This document shows positions 42,100 to 50,628 of a stretch of 60,146 nt of DNA, in pieces. This DNA comes from Vicinamibacterales bacterium (GTDB lineage Bacteria > Acidobacteriota > Vicinamibacteria > Vicinamibacterales > UBA8438). Within the stretch, counting starts at the first letter, position 1. Each line of letters begins with the position of its first letter. The stretch is from positions 21,861 through 82,006 of the forward strand of contig JAPYUM010000007.1 of the NCBI GenBank assembly GCA_029940535.1, in the 5' to 3' direction. The translations under genes were made by a program, and so were the position numbers. The notes below the pieces were generated by a model. The model was not told the DNA's origin. It saw only the letters and a list, made by a program, of their open reading frames with translations, and searched no databases.

Positions 42100-43529
42100 G
42101 CGCCACCGACTCGGCCGCGCCGCCGGCGTCGATCGCACCGGTGACGTCGGTGGAGCGGGCCATCCGGGTCACCCTGGTCGCGACCTACGAACTGGGACGC
42201 CAGCCATTCGGTCTGGCGTCGCCGGCGGCCTGGTTGCAGGCCGCGGGGTTCGGTGTCATCACGGTTGATCTGTCACGCGAACCGTTTCGGCCCCAGGCGT
42301 TCGAGAGCGATCTGGTCGCCTTTCATCTACCGATGCATACCGCGACGCGCCTGGCGGTACCGGTTATCCGACGGGTGCGCGCGTTGGCGGCCGAGGCCCG
42401 TTTGTGCTGCTACGGCCTCTACGCGCCACCCAACGAGCGGATGCTGCGCGACCTCGGCGTGGACCACGTACTGGGCGGCGAGTTCGAGCAGGCGCTGCTG
42501 GCCGTGGCGTCCGGCGCTCTGCCCCAGGCGTCCGCCGTGTCGTTGCCGCGGTTGCGGTTCCGGGTGCCGGAGCGCGGCGGTTTGCCGCCACTCGAGCGCT
42601 ACGCCTCGTTGCAGACACCGGGGGGGCGTCGGGTCGCGGGGTACACGGAAGCCAGCCGCGGGTGTAAACATTCTTGCCGGCACTGTCCGGTGGTCCCGGT
42701 GTATCGCGGTCGGTTCCGGGTGATTCCCCGCGATGTCGTGCTCGCCGACATTCGGACGCAGGTCGAGGCGGGGGCGCGACATATCACGTTCGGAGACCCG
42801 GACTTCTTCAACGGTGTCGGTCACGCGGTCGCTATTGTCGAGGCGCTGGCCTGTGAATTTCCCGGTGTCGGCTATGACGTCACCATCAAGGTGGAACACC
42901 TCAAACGTCATCGCGACCGTCTGTCCTTGTTGCGCGACACTGGTTGCCAGTTTGTCGTGACGGCGGTCGAGTCGCTGGACGACGTCGTGCTGGCGAGACT
43001 GGTGAAGGGTCACACCCGAGCCGACTTTGAAGCGGTCGTCGAGCAGTGCCGCACGATCGGGCTGCCGTTGACGCCGACGTTCATCCCGTTCACGCCGTGG
43101 GTCACGCCGCGTGGATACTTCGAGTTGTTACGGACGATTGACGCGCTCCAACTGGTAGAGCACGTGGCTCCGATCCAGTTGACGCTGCGGCTGTTGATCC
43201 AAGCAGGTTCGGGCCTGCTCGAGCTCGAGCGAGACGCCCTGGGTGCGAGCCTCGGGCCATTCGACGAGCGACTCCTCGTGTACCCGTGGGCGCATGTCGA
43301 CCCGGCCGTCGACCGATTGCAGGAGGCCGCGGCCGCGGTCGTGGGCCGGGGGCTCACCTCCTCTCGGTCAGAGCTCTTTGACCAACTTCTGGCGCTGACG
43401 GCTGAACGCCTTGGGGTGGCGACGCCAAGACGTGTGTCTGACGCTCAGCACCGAGCGGCCGTGCCCTATCTGAACGAACCGTGGTACTGCTGAGCCGAGC
43501 CGTCCGCCGAGCAGGTGGCTCTGGCATGA
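42096..43529 (+). CDS. CUAEP-tail radical SAM selenoprotein (TGA 43491-43493 read as Sec)
   Basis: Radical SAM enzyme. N-terminal 150 residues form a cobalamin-binding-like Rossmann domain (V-T-L-V-A-T-Y-E-L-G-R-Q) without the classic DxHxxG. The SAM motif C-K-H-S-C-R-H-C (CxxxCxxC) is near residue 189, in E-A-S-R-G-C. The apparent protein ends N-E-P-W-Y-C at TGA 43491-43493. Reading TGA as selenocysteine gives Cys465-Sec466-Ala-Glu-Pro and ten more codons to TGA at 43527-43529, 477 aa in all. C-U-A-E-P is the tail for which I recall a named family (CUAEP/CCAEP-tail radical SAM). A SECIS-like hairpin follows at once. Reaction and substrate are unknown. GTG start overlaps the symporter stop. 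Confidence 0.85.
43494..43525 (+). promoter_or_regulatory. bSECIS-like hairpin for Sec insertion
   Basis: Immediately after the TGA, GCC-GAG (43494-43499) can pair with CTC-T-GGC (43519-43525, one bulged T). After a four-base bulge on the 5' side, CCGCC (43504-43508) pairs with GGTGG (43514-43518, one G-U) around the five-base loop GAGCA, whose first base is G. A small apical stem-loop with G among the first loop bases, starting about ten bases after TGA, fits the bacterial SECIS pattern recognised by SelB. Pairing was worked out by eye. Confidence 0.65.
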
Positions 43530-43591
43530 GAACGCGGCGGCCGGCGTGGGGACGGATGGCGGGCGGCGTGTGCCCCCGCGCTGGGTGAGTC

Positions 43592-44854
43592 ATGCCTCGA
43601 GTGCTCGTGATCGCCACCACGACCGGGTATCAGACCCGAGCCTTCGGTGAGGCCGCTGAGGAGTTGGGCGTCGATCTGGTCTTTGCGACGGATCGCTGCC
43701 ACCAACTCGACAACCCCTGGCGGGACGACGCGGTGCCGGTGCGTTTCCATGATGAGCCACGGTCGGTGGCCGCCATCGAAGAGATGGCTGGCGACGCACC
43801 GGTCGACGGGGTGCTGGCGGTCGGTGATCGGCCCGCGGTGCTCGCGGCGTTGGCTGCCGTGGCGCTCGGCGTGCCGGGGCACCCTCCAGGAGGGGTCCGG
43901 GTCTGCGGCAACAAGCTCGACACGCGGCGGCGGCTGCAGGCGGCCGGTCTGTCATGTCCGCAGTTTCGGACGCTGAGGGTAGGCACGAACCCGGAGGCGT
44001 TCCCCGCAGACATCGTGTTTCCATGTGTGGTGAAGCCGCTGACGCTGTCGGGCAGCCGCGGCGTCATCCGGGCGAACAGTCCGACCGAGCTTCGGGCCGC
44101 GGTGTCTCGCGTGTGTCGATTGCTCGCGCGTGGCGAGGTGCGCCAGCGTCGCGACCCGTCGGACGCGCAGCTTCTGGTGGAGACGTTCATTCCTGGCCGC
44201 GAGTACGCGCTCGAAGGCGTGATGGAGAACGGTGCACTCCACATCCTGGCCCTGTTCGATAAGCCGGATCCGCTCGATGGCCCGTTCTTCGAGGAAACGA
44301 TCTATGTGACACCATCCGCCGAACCGGACGCCACGCGCGACCGGATCGTCGGGGCGGTGACGGAGTCGGCGCGCGCGCTGGGGTTGCACCACGGGCCGGT
44401 GCACGCCGAGTGTCGCGTCAATGAGCGCGGCGTGTTCGTGCTCGAGATCGCGGCTCGGCCCATCGGCGGGCTGTGCGCGCGGGCCCTCAGTTTTCGAGGG
44501 CGCGGCGATCGGGTCGTCTCGCTTGAAGAGTTGCTCCTGCGCCACGCCTTGGGAGAGCCGGTGCGAGGCTATCGTCTCCTGCCTGGGGCGTCGGCGGTGA
44601 TGATGATTCCGATTCCGCGAGCGGGCATCTACCGCCGAATGGAAGGAGGGTCGATAGCCAGCGGGATCTCCGGAATTGTGGATTTGGTGGTCACCGCAAA
44701 GCCGGACCAGCATCTGGAGCCGCTCCCAGAGGGAGCCAGCTATCTGGGGTTTATCTTCGCGCGCACCGAGGACCCCGCCGATGCGGTCCGCGCCCTGCGA
44801 CAAGCGCACGAAACATTGAACGTGGTCATCGATGCGTCCATCCCGGTTGTATGA
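43592..44854 (+). CDS. ATP-grasp domain protein
   Basis: 420-aa ligase of the ATP-grasp superfamily, forming an acyl-phosphate then coupling it to an amine, thiol or other nucleophile. Seen: pre-ATP-grasp Rossmann start L-V-I-A-T-T-T-G-Y, C-G-N-K-L-D-T-R-R-R-L, ATP-binding V-V-K-P-L-T-L-S-G-S-R-G-V, V-E-T-F-I-P-G-R-E-Y-A-L-E-G, and metal ligands in H-A-E-C-R-V-N...V-L-E-I-A-A-R-P-I-G-G. Intact and of carbamoyl-phosphate-synthetase-like/PurK-like length. It starts 62 bases after the selenoprotein stop and likely belongs to the same operon. Substrate unknown. Confidence 0.88.
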   Translation: MPRVLVIATTTGYQTRAFGEAAEELGVDLVFATDRCHQLDNPWRDDAVPVRFHDEPRSVAAIEEMAGDAPVDGVLAVGDRPAVLAALAAVALGVPGHPPGGVRVCGNKLDTRRRLQAAGLSCPQFRTLRVGTNPEAFPADIVFPCVVKPLTLSGSRGVIRANSPTELRAAVSRVCRLLARGEVRQRRDPSDAQLLVETFIPGREYALEGVMENGALHILALFDKPDPLDGPFFEETIYVTPSAEPDATRDRIVGAVTESARALGLHHGPVHAECRVNERGVFVLEIAARPIGGLCARALSFRGRGDRVVSLEELLLRHALGEPVRGYRLLPGASAVMMIPIPRAGIYRRMEGGSIASGISGIVDLVVTAKPDQHLEPLPEGASYLGFIFARTEDPADAVRALRQAHETLNVVIDASIPVV

Positions 44855-44880
44855 AGCCGGGCGGTGGTCACAAGAGGGTG

Positions 44881-44910
44881 GGCGGTGGGAGCGAGATGCC
44901 CGCTCCCGCC
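44881..44910. terminator. Probable bidirectional terminator hairpin
   Basis: GGGAGCG (44887-44893) pairs with CGCTCCC (44901-44907) around AGATGCC, extended by GGC/GCC. Sits between convergent ATP-grasp and Fe-trafficking genes. Same AGATGCCCGCTCCCG motif occurs at 35829-35843. No T run follows on either strand. Confidence 0.5.
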
Positions 44911-44928
44911 GACCGACCGCCCTGACGC

Positions 44929-45222
44929 CTAGGCCTTGCCTTGTTCGGGGACGTAGTCCGGCGGGAGGGCCGACCCTTCACCGAAGAAAAAGTCCTCCAT
45001 GTGTTTCGCCACCAAATCCTGCGCCTCTTTCTGCCACGGCATCAGGCGATACTCGTTGAGTATCATCTTCATCCGCTCTTCCCAGAGCTTCCAGGCCTCG
45101 GCGGAGACGTTCTCGTAGATGCGTTGACCCAGTTCGCCCGGCCACGTGGGGGCATCGAGGGCCGGGAGCTCTTTCTGGAACTTTACGCACTGCACCGTGC
45201 GGGGCGTCGTCGGTTCGCTCAT
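44929..45222 (-). CDS. Fe(2+)-trafficking / oxidative damage protection protein (YggX-like)
   Basis: 97 aa from ATG 45222. C-V-K-F-Q-K-E-L-P-A-L, P-G-E-L-G-Q-R-I-Y-E-N-V-S, W-K-L-W-E-E-R-M-K-M-I-L-N-E-Y and M-P-W-Q-K-E-A...H-M-E-D-F-F-F match YggX, with its conserved Cys near the N-terminus. Protects labile Fe-S clusters in enteric bacteria. An open frame upstream continues into the MFS gene antisense but is not coding. Single gene. Confidence 0.92.
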   Translation of the reverse strand: MSEPTTPRTVQCVKFQKELPALDAPTWPGELGQRIYENVSAEAWKLWEERMKMILNEYRLMPWQKEAQDLVAKHMEDFFFGEGSALPPDYVPEQGKA

Positions 45223-45282
45223 GATGATTGGTTGATAAGGGCTGAAATCGAGGAATCGTAACATGCGACGGGACACGCGGTG

Positions 45283-46734
45283 ATGGAAGAGCGAATCGGG
45301 GGCACCCGGCGGGTGGTGGCGACCGCCGGCGTGCTGGGGGGGAGTTTCCTGGCCGCAATCGAGACCACAGTGGTCGCGGCCGCCATGCCGACGGTGGCCG
45401 ACCAACTCGGCGGACTCTCGCTCTACAGTTGGGTCTTTTCCGCCTACCTGCTGACCTCCACGGTGTCGATTCCGCTGTGGGGGAAACTCTCGGACCTGTA
45501 TGGACGGCGCCGGTTCTATCTCTGGAGCGTCGGTCTGTTTCTGGTGGGGTCGGCGCTGTCGGGTGCCGCCCAGACCATGCCGCAGCTCATCCTGTTCCGG
45601 GCCTTGCAGGGGTTCGGCGCCGGCGGGTTGTTGCCGCTCGGGATGAGTGTGCTGGCCGATCTGTATACGCTCGAGGAGCGCGGGAAGATGCAAGGGTTGC
45701 TGAGCGGCGTGTGGGGCGTCGCCTCGATCGTCGGTCCGGTCACCGGTGGCTACATCACCGCGTTGTTCTCCTGGCGCTGGGTGTTCTACTTGAATATCCC
45801 TTTCGGCGTCGCGACCGCCCTAGCTGTCGCGGCCTCTCTGCGCGACAGACCGGCGGGGCAACGACATGCCGTGGACTACGCCGGCGCCGCCTTGCTGATG
45901 ACGTCAGTGACACTGCTCATTCTCGCGTTGAGTCGAAGTGGTCTGGATGCCGGGGGCGGACAGGTCGTGTGGTTGTGGCCCGCCTACCTCGGTGCGGTCG
46001 TGTGCGGAGTAGGACTGGTCCGAGTCGAGCGTCGCGCGGCCGAGCCGATGGTGCCGGTCGACCTGCTGGCGGACCGGATGGTGGCGGCCATCGCCGGCAC
46101 CGGGCTTCTGGTCGGTGTCGGCATGTTTGGCGCGATCACGTATGTGCCGCTGTTCGTGCAGGAAGGCTTGGGCGGAAGCTCCGTCGAGGCCGGGCGCGCG
46201 TTGACGCCGCTGATTCTCGGGTGGGTCGTGACGTCGATGATCACGGGACGGGCGGTGCTGCGGACTGGATACCGGCCGATGGTGTTGAGCGGCCTGGTCT
46301 GTGTCACGCTGGCGTTCGGCGGGCTTACGCAGGTCGGGGCGGAGAGTTCCGTGTGGCTGCTACGCGCCGACCTGACGCTCATGGGGATGGGCCTGGGCAT
46401 GACGATGCTGTCGCTGGTATTGGCCATGCAGAACGTCGTGGCCCGACGTCATCTGGGGGTGGCCACGTCTTTCGGACAGTTCACTCGGAGCATTGGTGGT
46501 GCGGTCGGGGTGGCTCTCCTCGGCGCCGTGATCGCCGCCGCCTTGCAAGACGCGGGGGATCCCGTGGCCGCAGACATGGTCCGCGGCATTCATCGCGCCT
46601 TCTGGCTAGCGGCCGCCGTCTCCGTGGTGGCCGTGGTGCCGGCGCTCCGGATTCCGAGCGGTCTTCCGTCCGAGCTGGTGCACCCGGGCCACGCCATGAC
46701 CCCCACCGGGCGCGAGATACCGAACGAAGTCTGA
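45283..46734 (+). CDS. MFS drug efflux transporter (DHA2, EmrB/QacA type)
   Basis: 483 aa (GTG at 45280 is an alternative start). About 14 membrane helices. Helix 1 carries F-L-A-A-I-E-T-T-V-V-A-A-A-M-P-T-V, the DHA2 motif D1 variant; then W-G-K-L-S-D-L-Y-G-R-R (motif A), R-A-L-Q-G-F-G-A-G-G (motif B) and G-P-V-T-G-G-Y-I (motif C), which marks antiporters. Proton-coupled efflux of unknown compounds. It starts 60 bases from the divergent YggX-like gene. Confidence 0.9.
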   Translation: MEERIGGTRRVVATAGVLGGSFLAAIETTVVAAAMPTVADQLGGLSLYSWVFSAYLLTSTVSIPLWGKLSDLYGRRRFYLWSVGLFLVGSALSGAAQTMPQLILFRALQGFGAGGLLPLGMSVLADLYTLEERGKMQGLLSGVWGVASIVGPVTGGYITALFSWRWVFYLNIPFGVATALAVAASLRDRPAGQRHAVDYAGAALLMTSVTLLILALSRSGLDAGGGQVVWLWPAYLGAVVCGVGLVRVERRAAEPMVPVDLLADRMVAAIAGTGLLVGVGMFGAITYVPLFVQEGLGGSSVEAGRALTPLILGWVVTSMITGRAVLRTGYRPMVLSGLVCVTLAFGGLTQVGAESSVWLLRADLTLMGMGLGMTMLSLVLAMQNVVARRHLGVATSFGQFTRSIGGAVGVALLGAVIAAALQDAGDPVAADMVRGIHRAFWLAAAVSVVAVVPALRIPSGLPSELVHPGHAMTPTGREIPNEV

Positions 46735-46812
46735 GCTGGGGCGTCGACGACCAAGTCACCGCGCGGAAGGTATCAAAGACGCGCGAGAATGCGCGGGGGG
46801 CACGCAGCCCCT

Positions 46813-48900
46813 CTAATGCACCGCGTCGCCCGACTCCGCGGCCCACTTCGACATGTCTTCGGTGTCGAGGCTGACGGTTACGACTCGAGCCACTTCCACC
46901 CGCACGTCGTTGAACACCGCCCCGCCCCCGATGTCGGTCAGGTCGTCCGAGACCAGCGCGTTGGCGGTCGAGCCGTTGAGCGTGCTCATTCGCCACAGCC
47001 CTTTCGGCAGGCCCACCGTGCCACGGCGCATGTCGGGGTTGCGTGTCAGCGGGCAGTGCACCTCTCCCAGCGCATTGAACATGCGGACGGTGTCGCCGGT
47101 CGACAGCCCGCGAGGTTCCGCGTCGTCTGGATGCATGTGCACGCTCGCCGGGCCGCGGCGCAGCTCACCGAGCGACGAATTGATCGTCTTCTCGGTAGCC
47201 GGCGAGATCAGGTTCAGTGGGTAGTCGTCGGTGGCCGGCTTTTCTTGGTATCGGTACAGCCCGGACGGAGTCTGGTTGTCCAGAGCTTCCGGAAACAGCT
47301 GCACCTTGCCGTCCGGTGTGCGGGGCGACACATCGACGAACTGAATAGGCGCGTCACCGGCCGGGTCGGTTACGATGCCGGCACCCATGAGACCGCGGCC
47401 GACCTCGTCCGGCATCGTCCCGGTGACGGCGAGCAGGGTCTCCACGTCGGTGGCGTGTTCCCCGCTCGTGGCCAAGCCCAGTCGGTTCGCCAACTCGGCG
47501 AAGACCTCGACGTTTGGCCGCGCCTCACCAACCGCGTCAATTGCGGGCTTGGCCAGTTGCATCGTGCTGAGGCCATAGCTCGTCACGATGTCGTACGACT
47601 CGAGAAACGTGGTGGCCGGCAACACGACATCGGCCAGGGCCGCCGTGTCGGTCATCACCTGGTCGAACACGACAGTGAAGAGATCCTGGCGGGCCAGCCC
47701 CTCCAATACCTTGTTCTGATTTGGCATGGTGACCGCCGGATTGCAGTTGTAGACAAACAGCATTTGAACGGGCGGGTCGCGATAGTCCAGGAGCGCCCGT
47801 CCCAGGTGGTTCATGTTGACCAGGCGGGTGTCCGGCTCCGGTGCACCGATCCAATCTTCGGACGTGTGCGCCCAGGCGCCGGTGTTGCTCATCGAGTATC
47901 CGCCGCCCCGTACGCCGAACTTCCCGGCGACCGTGGGCAGCGCCAGGACCGCGAGGGCCGCGTTCCCGCCGTTCCGATTACGTTCCAGGCCCCATCCGCA
48001 CCGAATGACAGCGGGAGAGATATCGGCGTACATTTCGGCGACGTTCTCGAGTAGTTCGGGGTCGAGGCCAGCCACACTCGCCGCATGGTCAATCGTCCAT
48101 TCGGAGGCACGTTCGCGTAGTTGGACCGCCCCGTGTGCGTGCTCGTCCAGGAACTCCTGGTCGGACAGTCCCTGCTCAAAGAGAAACCGATGCATCGCCA
48201 GTGCCACCACGACATCGGTGCCGGGCTTGACAGCGAGATGAATGTCGGCCTGTCGGGCCAAGTTGGTTCGCCGTGGGTCGATCACCACCAGCGCGGCACC
48301 CGCCGCCTGGGCCGCCTTGATGTGCGGGATCAGATGGATCCCCGAACTGGAAGGGTTGGCGCCCCACACGATGATGAGTCGCGCGTACCGATAGTCCGAA
48401 TAGGTGACCCCAGGCATCTTGCCGTAGAGCGCCTGGTTGGCGGTGCTCGTCGGCATGGCGCAGACGGTGCGGGCCAGGCGTGAGGTGCCGAACTGGCGAA
48501 ACAGCCGGGCGTCAGTGGTGTCCTGGGTCAGCAGACCGTTCGATCCGCCGTAGGAGAAGGGGAGAATCGCTTCGGCGCCCCATTCGTCGCGGATCGCTTC
48601 CATGCGCGACGCAATCAGTCCGAGGGCGTCGTCCCAGCTGGCTTTGCGGAACTCGCCGTCCCGCCCGCCGTCACGGATCAGTGGATACGGGATGCGGGCC
48701 TCTCCATACATCCGTTCGCCGAACCGTCGGACCTTGGCACAGATGTATCCGTTGGTGGTGTCGTGGGCGTGTGAGCCGTCGATCCTGAGGACCTTGCCAT
48801 TTTCGACGGTTACTGCCAGGCTGCACGCGTCGGGGCAGTCGAGCGGACAGACCGTGTCAACGGTCGACCGCCCCCACTTCAAATCGTCGTTGTCGCCCAT
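46813..48900 (-). CDS. Molybdopterin-dependent oxidoreductase (DMSO-reductase family)
   Basis: 695 aa catalytic subunit. N-terminal 4Fe-4S ligands Cys18, Cys22, Cys26, Cys54 (C-P-L-D-C-P-D-A-C; Y-I-C-A-K). Cys147 in T-V-C-A-M-P-T falls where formate dehydrogenases have Sec, and is the likely Mo/W ligand. Later W-G-A-N-P-S-S-S-G, V-I-D-P-R-R-T, and the C-terminal MoCo-binding domain with V-H-M-H-P-D-D-A. No Tat signal. No partner iron-sulfur or membrane subunit is adjacent, so electron acceptor and substrate are unknown; similar single-gene enzymes are called formate dehydrogenase-like or thiosulfate reductase-like. Confidence 0.88.
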   Translation of the reverse strand: MGDNDDLKWGRSTVDTVCPLDCPDACSLAVTVENGKVLRIDGSHAHDTTNGYICAKVRRFGERMYGEARIPYPLIRDGGRDGEFRKASWDDALGLIASRMEAIRDEWGAEAILPFSYGGSNGLLTQDTTDARLFRQFGTSRLARTVCAMPTSTANQALYGKMPGVTYSDYRYARLIIVWGANPSSSGIHLIPHIKAAQAAGAALVVIDPRRTNLARQADIHLAVKPGTDVVVALAMHRFLFEQGLSDQEFLDEHAHGAVQLRERASEWTIDHAASVAGLDPELLENVAEMYADISPAVIRCGWGLERNRNGGNAALAVLALPTVAGKFGVRGGGYSMSNTGAWAHTSEDWIGAPEPDTRLVNMNHLGRALLDYRDPPVQMLFVYNCNPAVTMPNQNKVLEGLARQDLFTVVFDQVMTDTAALADVVLPATTFLESYDIVTSYGLSTMQLAKPAIDAVGEARPNVEVFAELANRLGLATSGEHATDVETLLAVTGTMPDEVGRGLMGAGIVTDPAGDAPIQFVDVSPRTPDGKVQLFPEALDNQTPSGLYRYQEKPATDDYPLNLISPATEKTINSSLGELRRGPASVHMHPDDAEPRGLSTGDTVRMFNALGEVHCPLTRNPDMRRGTVGLPKGLWRMSTLNGSTANALVSDDLTDIGGGAVFNDVRVEVARVVTVSLDTEDMSKWAAESGDAVH

Positions 48901-48989
48901 TGCGCCAGTCTATCACCCGAGTGGAGACCGGTATTCCGGGTGGATTCCGGCGCGACTAAGACGCGCGGCGGTGGCCTCGTTGGGCGTGA

Positions 48990-49110
48990 GGTCCGGGTTC
49001 AGCGTGCCGGCTTCGCCGCCGGTCCCGGTCGCCCCGGTGGCGCCGTGCCCGGTTGGGCCGGTGTGGCCGGTCGGCCCAGTCGGGCCGGGGTCGCCGGCGC
49101 CAGTGACTGG
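48990..49110. repeat. Degenerate 9-bp tandem repeat (Gly-Pro-Thr coding on minus strand)
   Basis: About ten units related to CCGGTCGGC run between the molybdopterin gene and the DUF3810 gene. On the minus strand an 81-codon frame (48913-49158) reads it as G-P-T-G-P-T-G-H-T-G-P-T-G, collagen-like; on the plus strand it reads V-G-P-V-G-P. I cannot tell whether it is coding. The minus-strand frame has no clear ribosome site. Confidence 0.5.
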
Positions 49111-49122
49111 GGTGGTTCGACG

Positions 49123-49128
49123 TATGAT
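49123..49128 (+). promoter_or_regulatory. Possible -10 element (TATGAT) for DUF3810 gene
   Basis: TATGAT 42 bases before ATG 49170. No clear -35. Confidence 0.3.
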
Positions 49129-49169
49129 GATGACACGTCCACGCACCGCCGGTCTCAATCAGCCAAACG

Positions 49170-50285
49170 ATGGGCCCCTCGACCACGCGACAGTCGGCGA
49201 AGCAGGCAGGTACCGTGGTTCTCGCGGTTCGGGTCGCGTTGGTAGGTAGCGCGCTGGCGCTGGCGCTCTTGCCGCTGCCGCGCCCGTTCGTGGAATCGGT
49301 ATACGCGAGACGTCTCTATCCACTGATTCGTCAACTAGTTACATCTGTCACTCGACACGTCGACGTGGCGCTGTTCGACCTGCTGCTGAGTGGCGGCCTG
49401 CTGGTCATCTCGGCGTGGTGGGCAGTTCGCATGCTCCGAGTTCCGCGCGGTGGGAGGGTTCGCGAGCTGGCGAGGTTGGCCGGCCTGACGGTGGTGGTTG
49501 CGGCCGCCCTGTATCTGATGTTTCTGGCCACTTGGGGCTTGAACTATCGCCGGGAGGCGCTCGCGACCCGGCTGGGCTACTCGGACACCCGTGTGAACGC
49601 GGGGGAGATTGAGGCGCTGGCCGCATCGGCCATCCGGGAACTCAATCGCGCCTACGACGAGTCCGAACACGCGACCTGGCCGCAGTTGTCGGACTTGCCG
49701 AGTAGCCTGGGGCAGGCGTTCGAGCGGACACAACGGCATCTTGGCGTCTCTCCCGTGATGTCCGGCCTGGTGCCGCAGCGGTCACTCCTGACCCCGTACT
49801 TTCGACGCGCCGGAATAGATGGGATGGTCGATCCCTTCTTTCTGCAGGTGCTGGTGAATGACGGCGTGCTGCCATTCGAGCGACCATTCGTAACCGCGCA
49901 CGAGTGGGCCCATGTCGCCGGTTTCGCGCACGAAGCCGAAGCCAACTTTGTGGCGTGGGTGACCTGCCTGCAGGGTGATGAGCGGATGCGGTATTCCGGG
50001 TGGTCGTTCCTGGTGCCCCGTTTGGTGGCGGCCCTACCGCCCGACCGTCAGCCCGGTCTCTGGGAAACGGTCGGGCCGGGAGCGATCGCCGACTTCGCCG
50101 CCGTTCGCGCCCGGTTGAACCGAACCATCCCAGTGGTTCGCCGCACTGCGCGCCGGCTCAATGATCAATACCTGCGAGCGAATCGTGTGGCCAGCGGCAT
50201 CGCCAGCTACGGCGAGGTGCTGCAACTCGCGGTGGGCACGGACCTTGGCCGCGCGCAGTGGTCGGACGCCCCGGGCGGTAGGTGA
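49170..50285 (+). CDS. DUF3810 membrane protein with HEXXH-like zinc site
   Basis: 371 aa. Three N-terminal membrane segments (to about residue 125), then a soluble domain with T-A-H-E-W-A-H-V-A-G-F-A-H-E-A-E-A-N-F (HEXXH plus Glu/His, gluzincin-like). That matches DUF3810, a family of putative membrane-bound metallopeptidases. Activity is inferred from the motif. Single gene. Confidence 0.85.
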   Translation: MGPSTTRQSAKQAGTVVLAVRVALVGSALALALLPLPRPFVESVYARRLYPLIRQLVTSVTRHVDVALFDLLLSGGLLVISAWWAVRMLRVPRGGRVRELARLAGLTVVVAAALYLMFLATWGLNYRREALATRLGYSDTRVNAGEIEALAASAIRELNRAYDESEHATWPQLSDLPSSLGQAFERTQRHLGVSPVMSGLVPQRSLLTPYFRRAGIDGMVDPFFLQVLVNDGVLPFERPFVTAHEWAHVAGFAHEAEANFVAWVTCLQGDERMRYSGWSFLVPRLVAALPPDRQPGLWETVGPGAIADFAAVRARLNRTIPVVRRTARRLNDQYLRANRVASGIASYGEVLQLAVGTDLGRAQWSDAPGGR

Positions 50286-50321
50286 ATCTCAGTGTCCTAA
50301 GAGCGCGTCGAGCAGAAGCGG

Positions 50322-50327
50322 TATGAT
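50322..50327 (+). promoter_or_regulatory. Possible -10 element (TATGAT)
   Basis: TATGAT 67 bases before the ATG of the 63-aa gene. No clear -35. Confidence 0.25.
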
Positions 50328-50393
50328 CAGCACCGCTTGCTCGCGCGGCCGCCGCGAGCGACATAACGACAGAGCACCGGGAAAGCAGCGATC

Positions 50394-50585
50394 ATGTATA
50401 AGTTGATTCCGACCGTACGAGGGGGAGCGGTGAATTCCCCGATTACGTCCATGAAGTACGCCACGGTCGAGGAAGCGCGTGACGCCACCAAGGCGCTGAC
50501 TCACGAGAACGCCCGGGTGACGCGAGTGATGATTGTCGACGTCGCGAATGGCTCCAAGTTCGTCGAGTGGATCGAACGCAGTTAG
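50394..50585 (+). CDS. Small hypothetical protein (63 aa)
   Basis: Begins M-Y-K-L-I-P-T-V-R-G-G-A and has an alternating beta pattern with helices (Y-A-T-V-E-E-A-R-D-A-T-K-A-L; T-R-V-M-I-V-D-V-A-N-G). Soluble, no Cys. A GGGAAAGCAG stretch lies upstream. TAG stop is followed by GGGGTT, like the border of the hairpin elements. Not recognised. Confidence 0.6.
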   Translation: MYKLIPTVRGGAVNSPITSMKYATVEEARDATKALTHENARVTRVMIVDVANGSKFVEWIERS

Positions 50586-50628
50586 GGGTTCGTTGCAGCG
50601 CCTCGGCCAGCGAGGTGCGGAACGCACC

